DNA of 64,000 nucleotides from Asanoa ishikariensis. GTDB taxonomy: Bacteria > Actinomycetota > Actinomycetes > Mycobacteriales > Micromonosporaceae. The stretch spans positions 1,674,001 to 1,738,000 of the forward strand of contig NZ_FNQB01000003.1 in NCBI RefSeq assembly GCF_900107455.1. The letters are read 5' to 3'. The notes below the pieces were generated by a model that saw only the letters and a list, made by a program, of their open reading frames with translations, was not told the origin of the DNA and did no database searches. Positions 1 through 9,809 of this stretch are shown here, one piece after another. How positions within the stretch are numbered: the first letter of the stretch is position 1; each line of letters begins with the position of its first letter. The position numbers and the translations under genes were made by a program.

Positions 1-4
1 CACC

Positions 5-1390
5 GTGGCGTCCGATCCCGGCCCGACCGGCAAGCGGACGCTCGACCTGGTGACCCGGCTCGCCACCGCGCAGCCAGGAGATGCCGGCCGGGCGGCGGCG
101 TTGCACACGCTGGCCCGCACGTACCTGCCGAGTGCGCTGGCCACCCTGACCGCCATGCCCGACGACGACGCGGCCCGGGCGGCGCTGACCGAGATCGGCG
201 AAGCCGCCATCCCCGCGCTGGAGGAACAGGCCCTGCGCGGCTCGCTGGCGGCGGTCGACGACCTCGCGACGATCGGCACGCCCTCGGCCGCGCAGGCGTT
301 GGCCCGGCTCTGTTACGACGCGGAGCGGCCCGCCGTGGCCGCCGCGTTGCGGATCGCCGGTCTCATCCAGTCGCCCGACATCGAGGAACACCTCCAGCGG
401 TCCGCGCCGCTCCCACCCGCCGGCGTGGCCGTTCTCGACTGGGTGTGGAGTCCGTTCAGCACCAGAGGCGACCGCCGCCTCGCGCCGCTGATGGGCCGGG
501 TGGCGGCGCTGATCGACTCCACGTACGTCGGTCCGAGGCGGGACCGGGTCGTCGACGCCCGGCTGGCCCTGTCCGCGGTGGTCAGCGCCGCGGAGCGGAT
601 CTCGGCGAAGCCACCCGAGCAGGCGATCCACCGCCGCCTGGCCCTGACCAGCACGTGGATGGCGAACGAGCTGGGTGTGACCATCGCCCGGACGCCCGGG
701 CTGGCCGACGTGGTCAGGGTGATGGAGCGCGCCGCGCGCGACCCTAGCGACGGTTACGAGTTGATCGAGGCCCGGCTCGCCCGCCAGCTCGACCTGACCG
801 TCCGGGACTACCTCCTGATCGCGCAGCTCAGCCGGCCGTTGCGGGCTGCGGCGTTCGACGAGCTCGTCAACCACCACCGGGCGATCACCAGGGCGGCCTG
901 GCGCCTGGCGACGACGGAGGGCCGCCCTCCGGTCAGGTTGCGCCAGTTCGCCAACGCGGTGACCGGCGTGGTGAGCACCGGACTGATGGTCGGGACGGTC
1001 CGCTCGGTGGCGATGTGCTTCGACCACTGGACCTGGGGTCCGGCGTGGCTCCTCGGCTGGCCGACGACCATCGCACTCTTCGCTGGCATGGCGGTGCTCA
1101 TCATCGACGACCACCTCGTGCGATCCCGCCGGATCGGCGAGGCGCTGGCTATCGCGCTGGCGCTCCCGGCCGGCGCCGGTGTCGGCGTGCTGGCCCTCGC
1201 GACGTTCAGCGGGTGGATCGGCTGGTTCGCGACGGCCGTCCTGGCCGGACTGACCTGCATTGTCGCGCTGGTGCTCCAGATCCGGGTCGACCGGCGCGAA
1301 CGCGAGCACGACAACCCGTTGCGCCGGCTACTCGCCCTCGACGGGCGGTACACCGCCCTGCGTACCTCCGTCATCGCCCGGCAGAACTGA
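5..1390 (+). CDS. HEAT-like helical repeat protein with C-terminal membrane segments
   Basis: I do not recognise a named family. About the first 300 residues are Ala/Leu-rich helices that look like HEAT/ARM-type scaffold repeats (for example 'AIPALEEQALRGSLAAVDDL'). From about residue 310 to 435 there are roughly four hydrophobic membrane segments separated by short loops, then a charged tail. The first in-frame start is a GTG only four bases into the window, so the true N-terminus may lie outside. The 3' end overlaps the convergent kdpE gene by 63 bp, so the two transcripts are antisense to each other there. A membrane-anchored scaffold is an inference from composition only. Confidence 0.6.
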   Translation: MASDPGPTGKRTLDLVTRLATAQPGDAGRAAALHTLARTYLPSALATLTAMPDDDAARAALTEIGEAAIPALEEQALRGSLAAVDDLATIGTPSAAQALARLCYDAERPAVAAALRIAGLIQSPDIEEHLQRSAPLPPAGVAVLDWVWSPFSTRGDRRLAPLMGRVAALIDSTYVGPRRDRVVDARLALSAVVSAAERISAKPPEQAIHRRLALTSTWMANELGVTIARTPGLADVVRVMERAARDPSDGYELIEARLARQLDLTVRDYLLIAQLSRPLRAAAFDELVNHHRAITRAAWRLATTEGRPPVRLRQFANAVTGVVSTGLMVGTVRSVAMCFDHWTWGPAWLLGWPTTIALFAGMAVLIIDDHLVRSRRIGEALAIALALPAGAGVGVLALATFSGWIGWFATAVLAGLTCIVALVLQIRVDRREREHDNPLRRLLALDGRYTALRTSVIARQN

Positions 1391-2059
1391 ACCGGCGACC
1401 AGCCGATAGCCCACGCCCTGCTCGGTCAGCAGGTGCGCCGGCCGCGCCGGCGACTCCTCCAGTTTGTGGCGAAGCTGCGTCATGTACTGGCGGAGGTAGT
1501 TGACCGAGCCCTCGTAGCCCTGCCCCCACACCTCCCGCAGCAGCTCCCGGTAGGAGACCAGGTGGCCCTCGTTGCGGACCAGGATCTCCAGCAGGTGCCA
1601 CTCGGTCGGCGTCAACCGCACTGAGCCTCCCCGCACGGTACGGTCGGCGACGTCGACGACATGAGCACCGATCCGGACCCGCGACGCACCGGACGGCGGC
1701 AACCGGCGGCGGGTGACCGCGCGGATCCGGGCGAGCAGCTCCTCGACGTGGAACGGCTTGGTCAGGTAGTCGTCGGCACCCGTGTCGAGGGCGACCACCT
1801 TCTCCGCGTTCCCGGCTCGCCCGGTCAGCACGACCACCGGCACCGGGCTCCAGGCCCGCAGCCCGCGCAGCACCTCCAGGCCGTCCATGTCGGGCAGGCC
1901 GAGGTCGAGCACGACCAGGTCGGGCCGGACCCGCAGGGCGGCGCGCAGCGCACCGGCGCCGTCGGCGGCGGAGTCCACGGCGTACCCCCGGATCCGGAGG
2001 TTGACCTGGAGCGTCCGGACGATCTGCGGGTCGTCGTCGACCACGAGCACCCGCATCAT
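1328..2059 (-). CDS. kdpE: KdpE, OmpR-family response regulator of the K+ ATPase operon
   Basis: This 243-residue protein has a receiver domain (about 1-120) and a C-terminal winged-helix DNA-binding domain. The acidic pocket is 'VVDDDP', the phosphoacceptor is Asp52 in 'VVLDLGLPD', and the conserved Lys is near 101 in 'YLTKPF'. The DNA-binding end has 'LTPTEWHLLEILVRN' and ends in 'GVGYRL'. It follows kdpD with an ATGA stop/start overlap, so translation is coupled to its partner kinase. In known systems KdpE activates kdpFABC when K+ is limiting. The last 63 bp overlap the gene arriving from the left. Confidence 0.95.
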   Translation of the reverse strand: MMRVLVVDDDPQIVRTLQVNLRIRGYAVDSAADGAGALRAALRVRPDLVVLDLGLPDMDGLEVLRGLRAWSPVPVVVLTGRAGNAEKVVALDTGADDYLTKPFHVEELLARIRAVTRRRLPPSGASRVRIGAHVVDVADRTVRGGSVRLTPTEWHLLEILVRNEGHLVSYRELLREVWGQGYEGSVNYLRQYMTQLRHKLEESPARPAHLLTEQGVGYRLVAGSVLPGDDGGTQGGVPPVEGE

Positions 2060-4647
2060 CGCCGGTGTCGGCGCTCGCGCACGGCCCGCTCGACCGCCTC
2101 GCTGGCGGCGCCGTCGCCCGGGGAGATCGCGGCCGGCAGCGCCAGGACCATGGTCAGTCCGCCGCCCGGCGTGGTCTCCGGCACCAGCGTGCCGCCCATC
2201 GCCTCCGCGAGCCCGCGGGACAGCGCCAGGCCGAGACCCACGCCGTTGTGGTTGTCGCGGTCGCCCATCCGCTGGAACGGCACGAACACCTTGTCGCGGT
2301 CGGGCTCCGGGATGCCCGGGCCGTGGTCGACCACCAGCAGTTCGACGCGCGAGCCCTGGTAGCGGGCGGCGACCCGCGGCGGCCGGCCGGGCGGGCTGAA
2401 CCGCAGGGCGTTTGCGATCAGGTTGACCAGGATCCGCTCCAGCAGGCCAGGGTCGGCGGCGACGGCCGGGAGGTCCGCGGTGAGCGAGGAGCGCACCGAA
2501 CGACCCGGGGAGCCGAGCTCGTCCAGCGCCCGGGGCACCGCGTCCTCCAGGCCGATCTCCGCGAGCGTCACGCCAAGCGCGCCCGCCTGGAGCCGGCTCA
2601 GGTCGAGCAGGTTGTCGACCAGGCGGGCCAGGCGGTCGAGCGACTCGTCGGCGGTGGCCAGCAGGTCGTCGCGGTCGTCGTCGGAGAACGCCACCTCCTG
2701 GCCGCGCAGGCTGTCGACGGCGGCCTTGGCCGAGGCGAGCGGCGTACGCAGGTCGTGGCTGACCGCCGCGAGCAGAGCGGTGCGCATCCGGTCGGCCTCG
2801 GCCAGCGGGCGGGCCTGGGCCGCCTGGGCGGAGAGCCGCTCGTGCCGCAGCGCGACCGCGGCCTGGGCGGCGAACGCCTCGATCAGCCGGCGGTCGGCGG
2901 CCGCGACGGTGCGCCCGCGCAGCGCGAGCACGAGCCCGTCGTCGACCTCGACCTCGGTCTGCGCCTCCCCCGGCGCGCAGCACGGCGACCCGCCGACGCT
3001 GGCGGCGACCGACCACGACGACGGGTCGCGCTGGCGGTCCGGCCGGCCGACCGCCGACGGCCGGCGTTCGAGCAGGGTCACCGTCTCCAGGCCGAAGGTC
3101 TCCTGGAGCCGTTCCAGCAGCGCGGTCAGCGGGCGGGTGCCGCGCAGCACGCTGCCGGCGACGGTGGCCAGGGTCTGCGCCTCGGCACTGGCCTGTGCGG
3201 CGTCGCGGGTGCGCCGGGCGGCCACGTCGACGACCCAGGACACGGCCGCGGCGATCACCACGAACACCAGCAGAGCGAGGATGTTCTCGCGCTGGGCGAT
3301 CGTCCACTCGCTGGTCGGCGGCGTGAAGAAGTAGTTGAGCAGCAGCGAGGCGGCGACGGCGGCGAGCAGGGCCGGCCAGATCCCGCCGACCAGCGCGACG
3401 CCGACGACGGCGGCCAGGAAGAGCAGCATCTCGCTGGGCAGCGACAGGTCCGGTCGCAACGGCAGGAGCAGGGCGGTGAGCGCGGGCAGCCCGAAAAGAA
3501 CCAGCCCGAAGCCGGCGAGGCGGCGGCGCGTGGACAGCACCGGTGTCGGCACCCCCAGCCGGCCCCGGCCGACCTCCGAGTGCGGGACCAGGTGCACGTC
3601 GATCGTGTCCGAGCGGGCCGACGTGGTGACGCCGACACCGGCCGCGAACAACTGGGCGAGCCGGCCGCGGCGGCTGACGCCGAGTACGAGCTGGGTGGCG
3701 TTGACGCCGCGGGAGAACTCCAGCAGCGCCCGCGGGATGTCGCCGCCGACCACCTGGTGGAAGCTGCCGCCGAGGCTCTCCACCAGCAGCCGTTGCTTGG
3801 CCAGCAGCGCCGGGTCCGCGCCGGTGAGGCCGTCGGAGTTCGACACGTGCACCGCCATCAGGTCGGTGCCCTTGCTGCGGGCGGCGATCCGGGCCGCCCG
3901 GCGGATCAGCGTGTCGCCCTCGGGGCCGCCGGTGACCGCGACGACGACCCGTTCCCGGGTCTCCCACGTCTTGCCGATGCGGTTGTCCGCCCGGTAGCGC
4001 TCGAGCTGCTCGTCGACCTTGTCCGCGACCCAGAGCAGGGCCAGCTCGCGCAGCGCGGTCAGGTTGCCGACCCGGAAGTAGTTGCCCAGCGCGGCGTCGA
4101 TCTTGTCGTGGCGGTAGATGTTGCCGTGCGCCATCCGTCGGCGCAGCGCCTCCGGTGTCATGTCGACCAGCTCGACCTGGTCGGCGCCGCGGACCACGCC
4201 GTCAGGCACCGTCTCCCGCTGCACGACGCCCGTGATCTGCTCGACCACGTCGTTGAGCGACTCCAGGTGCTGGATGTTCACTGTGGACAGCACGGTGATA
4301 CCGGCGTCCAGCAGCTCCTGGATGTCCTGCCAACGCTTCTCGTTGCGCGAGCCGGGCACGTTGGTGTGCGCGAGCTCGTCGACCAGGGCCACCTCGGGCG
4401 CCCGGGCCAGCATCGCGTCGATGTCGAACTCCATGAAGGTGGTGCCGCGATACTCCACCGAGTGCCGCGGCACCACCTCGAGATCACCGACCATCCGACC
4501 GGTGTACGCCCGACCGTGCGTCTCCACGAGCCCGACCACGACGTCGGTGCCGCGCTCGATGCGGCGTTGCGCCTCTTCGAGCATGGCGACGGTCTTGCCC
4601 ACGCCAGGGGCTGCCCCGAGATAGATCCGCAGTTCTCCGCGTGCCAT
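2056..4647 (-). CDS. kdpD: KdpD, K+-responsive sensor histidine kinase
   Basis: The 863-residue length is standard for KdpD. Its N-terminal cytoplasmic domain carries a Walker-A-like motif 'GAAPGVGKT' (residues 11-19) and 'LVDELAHTN', followed by a universal-stress-protein-like region (about 230-360). Four closely spaced membrane segments lie at about 375-475. The kinase core has the phospho-accepting His631 in 'AVSHDLRTPL', the N box 'NLIANALRFSPPG' and the G box 'DHGPGIP'. A good ribosome site (AAGAAGG, 5 bases) precedes the ATG. The gene is last-but-one in the kdp cluster, 94 bp behind kdpC with an inverted repeat in the gap. Confidence 0.96.
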   Translation of the reverse strand: MARGELRIYLGAAPGVGKTVAMLEEAQRRIERGTDVVVGLVETHGRAYTGRMVGDLEVVPRHSVEYRGTTFMEFDIDAMLARAPEVALVDELAHTNVPGSRNEKRWQDIQELLDAGITVLSTVNIQHLESLNDVVEQITGVVQRETVPDGVVRGADQVELVDMTPEALRRRMAHGNIYRHDKIDAALGNYFRVGNLTALRELALLWVADKVDEQLERYRADNRIGKTWETRERVVVAVTGGPEGDTLIRRAARIAARSKGTDLMAVHVSNSDGLTGADPALLAKQRLLVESLGGSFHQVVGGDIPRALLEFSRGVNATQLVLGVSRRGRLAQLFAAGVGVTTSARSDTIDVHLVPHSEVGRGRLGVPTPVLSTRRRLAGFGLVLFGLPALTALLLPLRPDLSLPSEMLLFLAAVVGVALVGGIWPALLAAVAASLLLNYFFTPPTSEWTIAQRENILALLVFVVIAAAVSWVVDVAARRTRDAAQASAEAQTLATVAGSVLRGTRPLTALLERLQETFGLETVTLLERRPSAVGRPDRQRDPSSWSVAASVGGSPCCAPGEAQTEVEVDDGLVLALRGRTVAAADRRLIEAFAAQAAVALRHERLSAQAAQARPLAEADRMRTALLAAVSHDLRTPLASAKAAVDSLRGQEVAFSDDDRDDLLATADESLDRLARLVDNLLDLSRLQAGALGVTLAEIGLEDAVPRALDELGSPGRSVRSSLTADLPAVAADPGLLERILVNLIANALRFSPPGRPPRVAARYQGSRVELLVVDHGPGIPEPDRDKVFVPFQRMGDRDNHNGVGLGLALSRGLAEAMGGTLVPETTPGGGLTMVLALPAAISPGDGAASEAVERAVRERRHRR

Positions 4648-4682
4648 TCGGACCTTCTTTCTAGAGCGAGCCGCCTCCGGCG

Positions 4683-4734
4683 TTAGGAAGGGTCCCTTGC
4701 GCTGCGGAATCCGCTAACAAGGGGCCCTTCCTAA
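4683..4734. repeat. Palindromic AAGGGnCCCTT inverted repeat between kdpC and kdpD
   Basis: Two 17-base arms at 4683-4699 and 4718-4734 are reverse complements with one mismatch. Each arm is itself nearly palindromic around AAGGG(T/G)CCCTT. A small GCGG-AAT-CCGC hairpin lies in the loop. The only gap in the kdp cluster is here. It could attenuate kdpDE transcription relative to kdpFABC. From memory, similar AGGAAGGGnCCCTT palindromes are dispersed in Micromonosporaceae genomes; I could not verify that here. Confidence 0.7.
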
Positions 4735-4741
4735 TCCCCCG

Positions 4742-5644
4742 TCAGCGAGCGGGAAGCTCGCGGTCCAGCGCCAGGTTGAGCTTCAGGACGTTGACACCGG
4801 GCTCGCCCATGAAGCCCAGCGACCGGCCGAGGGTGTTCTCGTCCACCAGCTTGCGGACGGCAGCCGGGTCCGCGCCACGCTCACGCGCGACCCGGTTGAC
4901 CTGGAGCTGCGCGTACGCCGGGCTGATCTGCGGGTCGAGACCGGAGCCGCTCGCGCTCACCGCGTCCGCCGGCACCGGCGAGTCGGCCGGCGCGTCACCG
5001 CGGATCGCGGTCAGCACACCGCCCGAGTAGTCCTCGCCGGGCTTGCCGCACTCGACGGTGACGCCCTCGTAGCTGGCCAGGAACGGGGTGGCCGGGCAGT
5101 CCTGGTTGACGCTGACCGCCCGGGTCACCGCGCCGGTCAGGCCCTGCGCCCGGAACACCCGGAGCACGGCGCCGACACCGTCGGTGGTGCAGAACTGGCG
5201 GGCGCCGGAGACGCCCTCCCGCGCACCGATCTCGAGGCTGCGGGCGCAGACCTGGGTGAGCAGGCTCTGCGTACCCGCGTCGGGGTTGCCCTCGTCGTCG
5301 ACCGCGCCCGGCACCGGCAGGACGTCCTCGATGCTCTCCGGGCCCAGGTTGGACGCGGCCGTCGAGGTCGGGTCGTAGCCGTCGCCGGCCGCGGACGGCC
5401 GCGACTGGAAGTAGGTCAGCACGGGCTTGCCGTCGGCGTCGGTGAACGACTGCCCGATCAACCCGCTGCCCACCTCCTTGCCGTCGGCGGTGGTGATGAT
5501 CGAGCCGTTCGCCTTGTCGTGCAGGCCCGGGATCTGTGCGATCCCGAACATCACGAACGGGTAGGCGATGCCCAGGATCACGGTGAAGACCAGGACGGCG
5601 CGCAACGCCGCCAGGTGCTGTGAGATCCAGGAAGGTAGACGCAT
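4742..5644 (-). CDS. kdpC: KdpC subunit of K+-transporting ATPase, enlarged
   Basis: KdpC is the single-span subunit that helps couple the KdpA channel to the KdpB pump. One N-terminal membrane helix (about residues 13-36) precedes a soluble extracytoplasmic domain with the family motif '[25 protein letters not shown]' region and the C-terminal '[19 protein letters not shown]' block. At 300 residues it is far longer than the roughly 190 of E. coli KdpC. The excess is mainly a central insertion containing four cysteines (in 'QVCARS', 'QFCTTD', 'QDCPAT' and 'VECGKP'). The start overlaps the kdpB stop as ATGA, so the two are translationally coupled. Confidence 0.94.
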   Translation of the reverse strand: MRLPSWISQHLAALRAVLVFTVILGIAYPFVMFGIAQIPGLHDKANGSIITTADGKEVGSGLIGQSFTDADGKPVLTYFQSRPSAAGDGYDPTSTAASNLGPESIEDVLPVPGAVDDEGNPDAGTQSLLTQVCARSLEIGAREGVSGARQFCTTDGVGAVLRVFRAQGLTGAVTRAVSVNQDCPATPFLASYEGVTVECGKPGEDYSGGVLTAIRGDAPADSPVPADAVSASGSGLDPQISPAYAQLQVNRVARERGADPAAVRKLVDENTLGRSLGFMGEPGVNVLKLNLALDRELPAR

Positions 5645-7767
5645 CAGAAGATCCCTTGGATGATCAGGTCGATGATCTTGATGCCGATGAACGGGACGAT
5701 GATCCCGCCCAGGCCGTAGATCCAGAGGTTGCGGGTCAGGAGCTTGGAGGCGCTGCTCGGCCGATAGCGCACGCCGCGCAGGGCGAGCGGGATCAGCACG
5801 ATGATGATCAGCGCGTTGAAGATGACCGCCGACAGGATCGCCGACTCCGGGCTGGACAGCCGCATGATGTTGAGCGCGTCCAGGCTCGGGTAGATGCCGG
5901 CGAACATGGCCGGGATGATCGCGAAGTACTTCGCGATGTCGTTGGCGATCGAGAACGTGGTCAGCGCACCCCGGGTGATCAGCAACTGCTTGCCGATCTC
6001 GACGATCTCGATGAGCTTCGTCGGGTCCGAGTCCAGGTCGACCATGTTGCCGGCCTCTTTCGCGGCCGACGTGCCGGTGTTCATCGCGACGCCGACGTCG
6101 GCCTGCGCGAGCGCGGGCGCGTCGTTGGTGCCGTCACCGGTCATGGCGACCAGCCGGCCACCCTCCTGCTCCTTCTTGATCAGGGCCATCTTGTCTTCGG
6201 GCTTGGCCTCGGCGAGGAAGTCGTCGACACCGGCCTCGTCCGCGATCGCCTTGGCGGTACGCGGGTTGTCGCCCGTGATCATGACGGTCCGGATGCCCAT
6301 GCGGCGCATCTCGTCGAACCGCTCGCGCATGCCGGCCTTGACGACGTCCTTGAGGTGCACGACGCCCAGCGCCCGGGCCGGCTCGCCCTCGATGTGCTCG
6401 GCGACGACCAGCGGCGTGCCGCCGGAGCCGGCGATCGCGTCCACGGTGTCGCCGACCTGCTCGGTCGGGTGGCCGCCGTTCTCGCGTACCCACTTCATCA
6501 CGGCCGAGGCCGCGCCCTTGCGGATCCGGCGGTCGGTCAGGTCCACACCGGACATTCGCGTCTCGGCGCTGAACGGCACGAACTGGGCGTTCGGCATCAG
6601 GCCTTCCTCGCGCGCCCGCAGGCCGTAGTCCTGCTTGGCCAGCACGACGATCGAGCGACCCTCGGGCGTCTCGTCGGCGAGGCTGGAGAGTTGCGCCGCG
6701 TCGGCCAGCGTCTCGGGCGTGACCCCCTCGACCGGCAGGAACTCCGACGCCTGCCGGTTGCCGAGCGTGATGGTGCCGGTCTTGTCGAGCAGCAGGGTGT
6801 TGACGTCGCCCGCGGCCTCGACCGCGCGGCCGGACATGGCCAGCACGTTGCGCTGGACGAGGCGGTCCATGCCGGCGATGCCGATCGCGGAGAGCAGCGC
6901 ACCGATCGTGGTCGGGATCAGGCAGACCAGCAGCGAGACCAGCACGATGCCGGAGATGCCGTCCCCGTTGATCGCGGCGGTGTCCGGCGCCGCGCCCTGG
7001 AACGCCTTGGCGAAGATCGCCATCGGCTGGAGGGTGACCACCGAGAGCAGGAAGATGATCGTGAGCGCGGCCAGCAGGATGTTGAGCGCGATCTCGTTCG
7101 GGGTCTTCTGCCGGCTGGCGCCCTCGACCAGCGCGATCATGCGGTCGATGAAGCTCTCACCGGGCTTCTGCGTGATCTTGACGACGATCCGGTCGGACAG
7201 CACCTTCGTGCCACCGGTGACCGCGCTGCGGTCGCCGCCGGACTCCCGGATCACCGGGGCCGACTCGCCCGTGATCGCCGACTCGTCGACGCTGGCGATG
7301 CCCTCGACGACGTCACCGTCGCCGGGGATCACCTCGCCGGCCGCCACCACGACGATGTCGCCCAGGCGGAGGTCGGCGGCCGCGACGACCTCGTCGCGGT
7401 AGCGGCTCTGATCCTGACCGGGCGTCCACTCGGTTAGCCGGATGGCCATGGTGTCGCGCTTGGCCGCCCGCAGGCTCGCCGCCTGTGCCTTGCCGCGCCC
7501 TTCGGCGACGGCCTCGGCCAGGTTCGCCGACAGCACCGTGAGCCAGAGCCAGATCGTGATCAGCCAGGCGAACAGCGTCGGGTCGCCGATCGCGAGCACG
7601 GTCGTGAACACCGCGCCCACCTCGACGATGAACATCACCGGGTTGCGCCACAGGGTGCGTGGGTCGAGCTTGGCGAGCGCCGCGGGCAGCGACTTCCAGA
7701 GCTGTTTGGGGTCGAGCAGCCCGCCGCCGATCCGGCGCTGCGCGCCGGACGTTGTTGTCGCAGTCAT
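5644..7767 (-). CDS. kdpB: KdpB, P-type ATPase catalytic subunit
   Basis: KdpB hydrolyses ATP to drive K+ uptake through KdpA. The phosphorylated aspartate is D328 in 'DKTGT', the actuator loop is 'TGES' (166-169, its Ser matching the inhibitory phospho-Ser162 of E. coli), and the hinge is '[11 protein letters not shown]'. About seven membrane helices are present. Two ATGs are possible. I chose 7767 (707 aa) because AAAGGA sits about 8 bases ahead of it, while the ATG at 7773 is only 2 bases from that site. It lies 23 bp after kdpA. Confidence 0.96.
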   Translation of the reverse strand: MTATTTSGAQRRIGGGLLDPKQLWKSLPAALAKLDPRTLWRNPVMFIVEVGAVFTTVLAIGDPTLFAWLITIWLWLTVLSANLAEAVAEGRGKAQAASLRAAKRDTMAIRLTEWTPGQDQSRYRDEVVAAADLRLGDIVVVAAGEVIPGDGDVVEGIASVDESAITGESAPVIRESGGDRSAVTGGTKVLSDRIVVKITQKPGESFIDRMIALVEGASRQKTPNEIALNILLAALTIIFLLSVVTLQPMAIFAKAFQGAAPDTAAINGDGISGIVLVSLLVCLIPTTIGALLSAIGIAGMDRLVQRNVLAMSGRAVEAAGDVNTLLLDKTGTITLGNRQASEFLPVEGVTPETLADAAQLSSLADETPEGRSIVVLAKQDYGLRAREEGLMPNAQFVPFSAETRMSGVDLTDRRIRKGAASAVMKWVRENGGHPTEQVGDTVDAIAGSGGTPLVVAEHIEGEPARALGVVHLKDVVKAGMRERFDEMRRMGIRTVMITGDNPRTAKAIADEAGVDDFLAEAKPEDKMALIKKEQEGGRLVAMTGDGTNDAPALAQADVGVAMNTGTSAAKEAGNMVDLDSDPTKLIEIVEIGKQLLITRGALTTFSIANDIAKYFAIIPAMFAGIYPSLDALNIMRLSSPESAILSAVIFNALIIIVLIPLALRGVRYRPSSASKLLTRNLWIYGLGGIIVPFIGIKIIDLIIQGIF

Positions 7768-7790
7768 CTCCATAGTCCTTTGTGGGCGGC

Positions 7791-9446
7791 TCAGAGGCCT
7801 TCGGCCAGCGGGCCGAGGGCGAGGGCGGGCAGGAAGGTCAGGGCCACCAGGACCACGGTGACGCCGACGAGCATCCCGACGAAGAGCGGCCGGTGGGTCG
7901 GCAACGTGCCCTTCGACTCGGGCACCGGTTGCTGTGCCGCCAGAGAGCCGGCCAGGCCGAGCACCATGATGATCGGCAGGAACCGGCCGAGCAGCATGGC
8001 GAAGCCGAGCGCGGTGTCCCACCACCCGGTGTTGACGGTGATGCCGGCGAACGCGGACCCGTTGTTGTTGGCCGCCGAGGTGAAGGCGTAGAGCACCTCG
8101 GAGAAGCCGTGCGGGCCGACGTTGAGCATCGTCGTGTGGTTCTTCGTCGCCATCGCCGCCGCGACACCTGTCAGCACCGTCGCGGGCGTGATCAGGAAGT
8201 AGATCGAGGCGAACTTGATCTCACGCGCGCCGATCTTCTTGCCGAGGTACTCCGGCGTGCGACCGACCATCAGACCCGCGACGAACACGGTGATCACGGC
8301 GAGCACGAGCATGCCGTAGAGACCCGCGCCGACACCGCCGGGCGCGACCTCACCGAGCATCATGTTGATCATCGGCATCATGCCGCCGAGCGAGGTGTAC
8401 GAGTCGTGGAACGAGTTGACCGCACCTGTCGAGGTGAGCGTCGTGATCGCGCCGAAGCTGGCCGAGTCGGAGACGCCGAACCGGATCTCCTTGCCCTCCA
8501 TGGCCGCACCGATCGCGTGCGGGACCGTGCCGTTGCCGGCGATCTCGAACACGTTGGTCAGGCCGATGCTGGCGATGGCCAGGATGCCCATCACCGCGAG
8601 GATCGCGTACCCCTGGCGGTTCTGGCCGACCATCCGCCCGAACACCCGGGGCATGCTGACCGGGATCAGCAGGATCAGGAACAGCTGGATCCAGTTGGTC
8701 CACGGCGTCGGGTTCTCGAAGGGGTGGGCGCTGTTGGCGTTCATGAAGCCGCCGCCGTTGGTGCCCAGCTCCTTGATGACCTCCTGGCTGGCCACCGGGC
8801 CGCCGGTGATGGTCTGCGTCCCCCCGGTCAGCGTGGTCACGTCGTGCCCGCCGGAGAAGTTCTGCACCACACCGCCGATGACCAGCGCGACGGTCGCGAC
8901 GACCGCGACCGGCAGCATGATCCGCAGCGTGATCCGGGTCAGGTCGACCCAGAAGTTGCCGAGCGTGCCGCTCTTGCGGCGGGCGAACCCGCGCACCAGG
9001 GCCACCGCGACGGCCACGCCGACGCTGGCGGACACGAAGTTCTGCACCGCGAGGCCGGCCATCTGCGACAGGTGGGTCATGGTCGACTCACCCGAGTACG
9101 CCTGCCAGTTGGTGTTGGCGACGAACGACACCGCCGTGTTCCAGGCGACGTGGTCGGTCACACCCGGGAAGTTCGGGTTGGGCCAGAGCACGTGCTGGAG
9201 GCGCAGCAGGGCGTACAGGAAGAGCAGCGAGATGGCGGAGAAGGCGAGCAGACTGCCCGCGTACGCCTTCCAGCTCTGCTCGCCCTCGGGGTTGACCCGC
9301 AGGATCTTGTAGATGCCGCGCTCGGCGAGCGAATGCCGGGCACCGACGACGACCCGGTACATGTAGTCGCCGAAGTAGCGGTACGCGACCGCCAGAGCGG
9401 CGAGGAGCGAGACGATGAACAACACGCCCGCGACAGTCATGCTCAT
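7791..9446 (-). CDS. kdpA: KdpA, K+-binding channel subunit
   Basis: The 551-residue integral membrane protein has about ten helices and the repeated pore-loop architecture of the superfamily of K+ transporters. Selectivity-filter-like segments are visible in '[11 protein letters not shown]', '[19 protein letters not shown]' and 'NNNGSAFAG'. The length matches the family. The ATG overlaps the stop codon of the tiny kdpF gene by one base, so these membrane subunits are made in a coupled series F-A-B-C. Confidence 0.97.
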   Translation of the reverse strand: MSMTVAGVLFIVSLLAALAVAYRYFGDYMYRVVVGARHSLAERGIYKILRVNPEGEQSWKAYAGSLLAFSAISLLFLYALLRLQHVLWPNPNFPGVTDHVAWNTAVSFVANTNWQAYSGESTMTHLSQMAGLAVQNFVSASVGVAVAVALVRGFARRKSGTLGNFWVDLTRITLRIMLPVAVVATVALVIGGVVQNFSGGHDVTTLTGGTQTITGGPVASQEVIKELGTNGGGFMNANSAHPFENPTPWTNWIQLFLILLIPVSMPRVFGRMVGQNRQGYAILAVMGILAIASIGLTNVFEIAGNGTVPHAIGAAMEGKEIRFGVSDSASFGAITTLTSTGAVNSFHDSYTSLGGMMPMINMMLGEVAPGGVGAGLYGMLVLAVITVFVAGLMVGRTPEYLGKKIGAREIKFASIYFLITPATVLTGVAAAMATKNHTTMLNVGPHGFSEVLYAFTSAANNNGSAFAGITVNTGWWDTALGFAMLLGRFLPIIMVLGLAGSLAAQQPVPESKGTLPTHRPLFVGMLVGVTVVLVALTFLPALALGPLAEGL

Positions 9447-9535
9447 CAGAAACGCTCCGGGAACAGCAGTGCGGCGAGCAGGAAGACCGCCAGCGCGGCC
9501 GAGATGATCAGGCCGATGAGGTTGACGGCGCTCAC
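9446..9535 (-). CDS. kdpF: KdpF, 29-residue stabilising membrane peptide
   Basis: The gene starts with GTG and encodes 29 residues beginning [17 protein letters not shown] and ending LLFPERF. It is a single hydrophobic helix with the short charged end typical of KdpF, which in E. coli stabilises the KdpABC complex. It is too short for most gene callers. It ends on the kdpA start codon, and its own start overlaps the stop of another small membrane gene just upstream. Confidence 0.9.
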   Translation of the reverse strand: MSAVNLIGLIISAALAVFLLAALLFPERF

Positions 9536-9615
9536 AGCTTGGACACCCCCCGCACCACCAGGGCGAGGATGGCGAAGAACGCCACCGTCACGAGTACGAA
9601 CAGCACGTCAGGCAC
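9532..9615 (-). CDS. 27-residue membrane peptide at the head of the kdp operon
   Basis: A GTG-start frame encodes 27 residues ([20 protein letters not shown]... ending GVSKL): one hydrophobic helix with a positively charged C-terminus. An excellent ribosome site GAGGAG lies 8 bases upstream, far better than that of kdpF. Its TGA overlaps the kdpF GTG, so kdpF translation probably depends on it. An extra GTG six bases further upstream is too close to the ribosome site. Its function is unknown; position and topology suggest an accessory Kdp subunit. Confidence 0.75.
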   Translation of the reverse strand: MPDVLFVLVTVAFFAILALVVRGVSKL

Positions 9616-9732
9616 GTGCACTACTCCTCTTCATCGAGTCCGGGGCAGCCTGGAGGTCGGACAGGTGCCGGAAGGATGAAATCGCCTCCGATTCCCCACG
9701 GGAACGGGTCCAGACGCGCTCCATACGCGGCC

Positions 9733-9748
9733 TGACGGTTTCTTGACG
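9733..9748. promoter_or_regulatory. Possible response-regulator half-sites upstream of kdp
   Basis: TGACG occurs at 9733-9737 and again exactly 11 bp later at 9744-9748. This is the spacing used by OmpR/PhoB-family regulators such as KdpE. It lies about 120 bp upstream of the first kdp start, in the divergent region shared with the SRPBCC gene. Only two units are present, so chance is not excluded. Confidence 0.3.
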
Positions 9749-9809
9749 CCGTCGCTACGCGCGGGTGACCGGGACCACGGCGGTGGCGTGCCGCGGCTAC
9801 CGTGACGAC

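Noticed and set aside
2065-4686. An 873-codon open frame on the plus strand opposite kdpD
   Set aside because: It mirrors kdpD, has Arg/Gln/His/Val-rich composition from the complementary strand and no recognisable domain. Long antisense frames are expected at this GC content.
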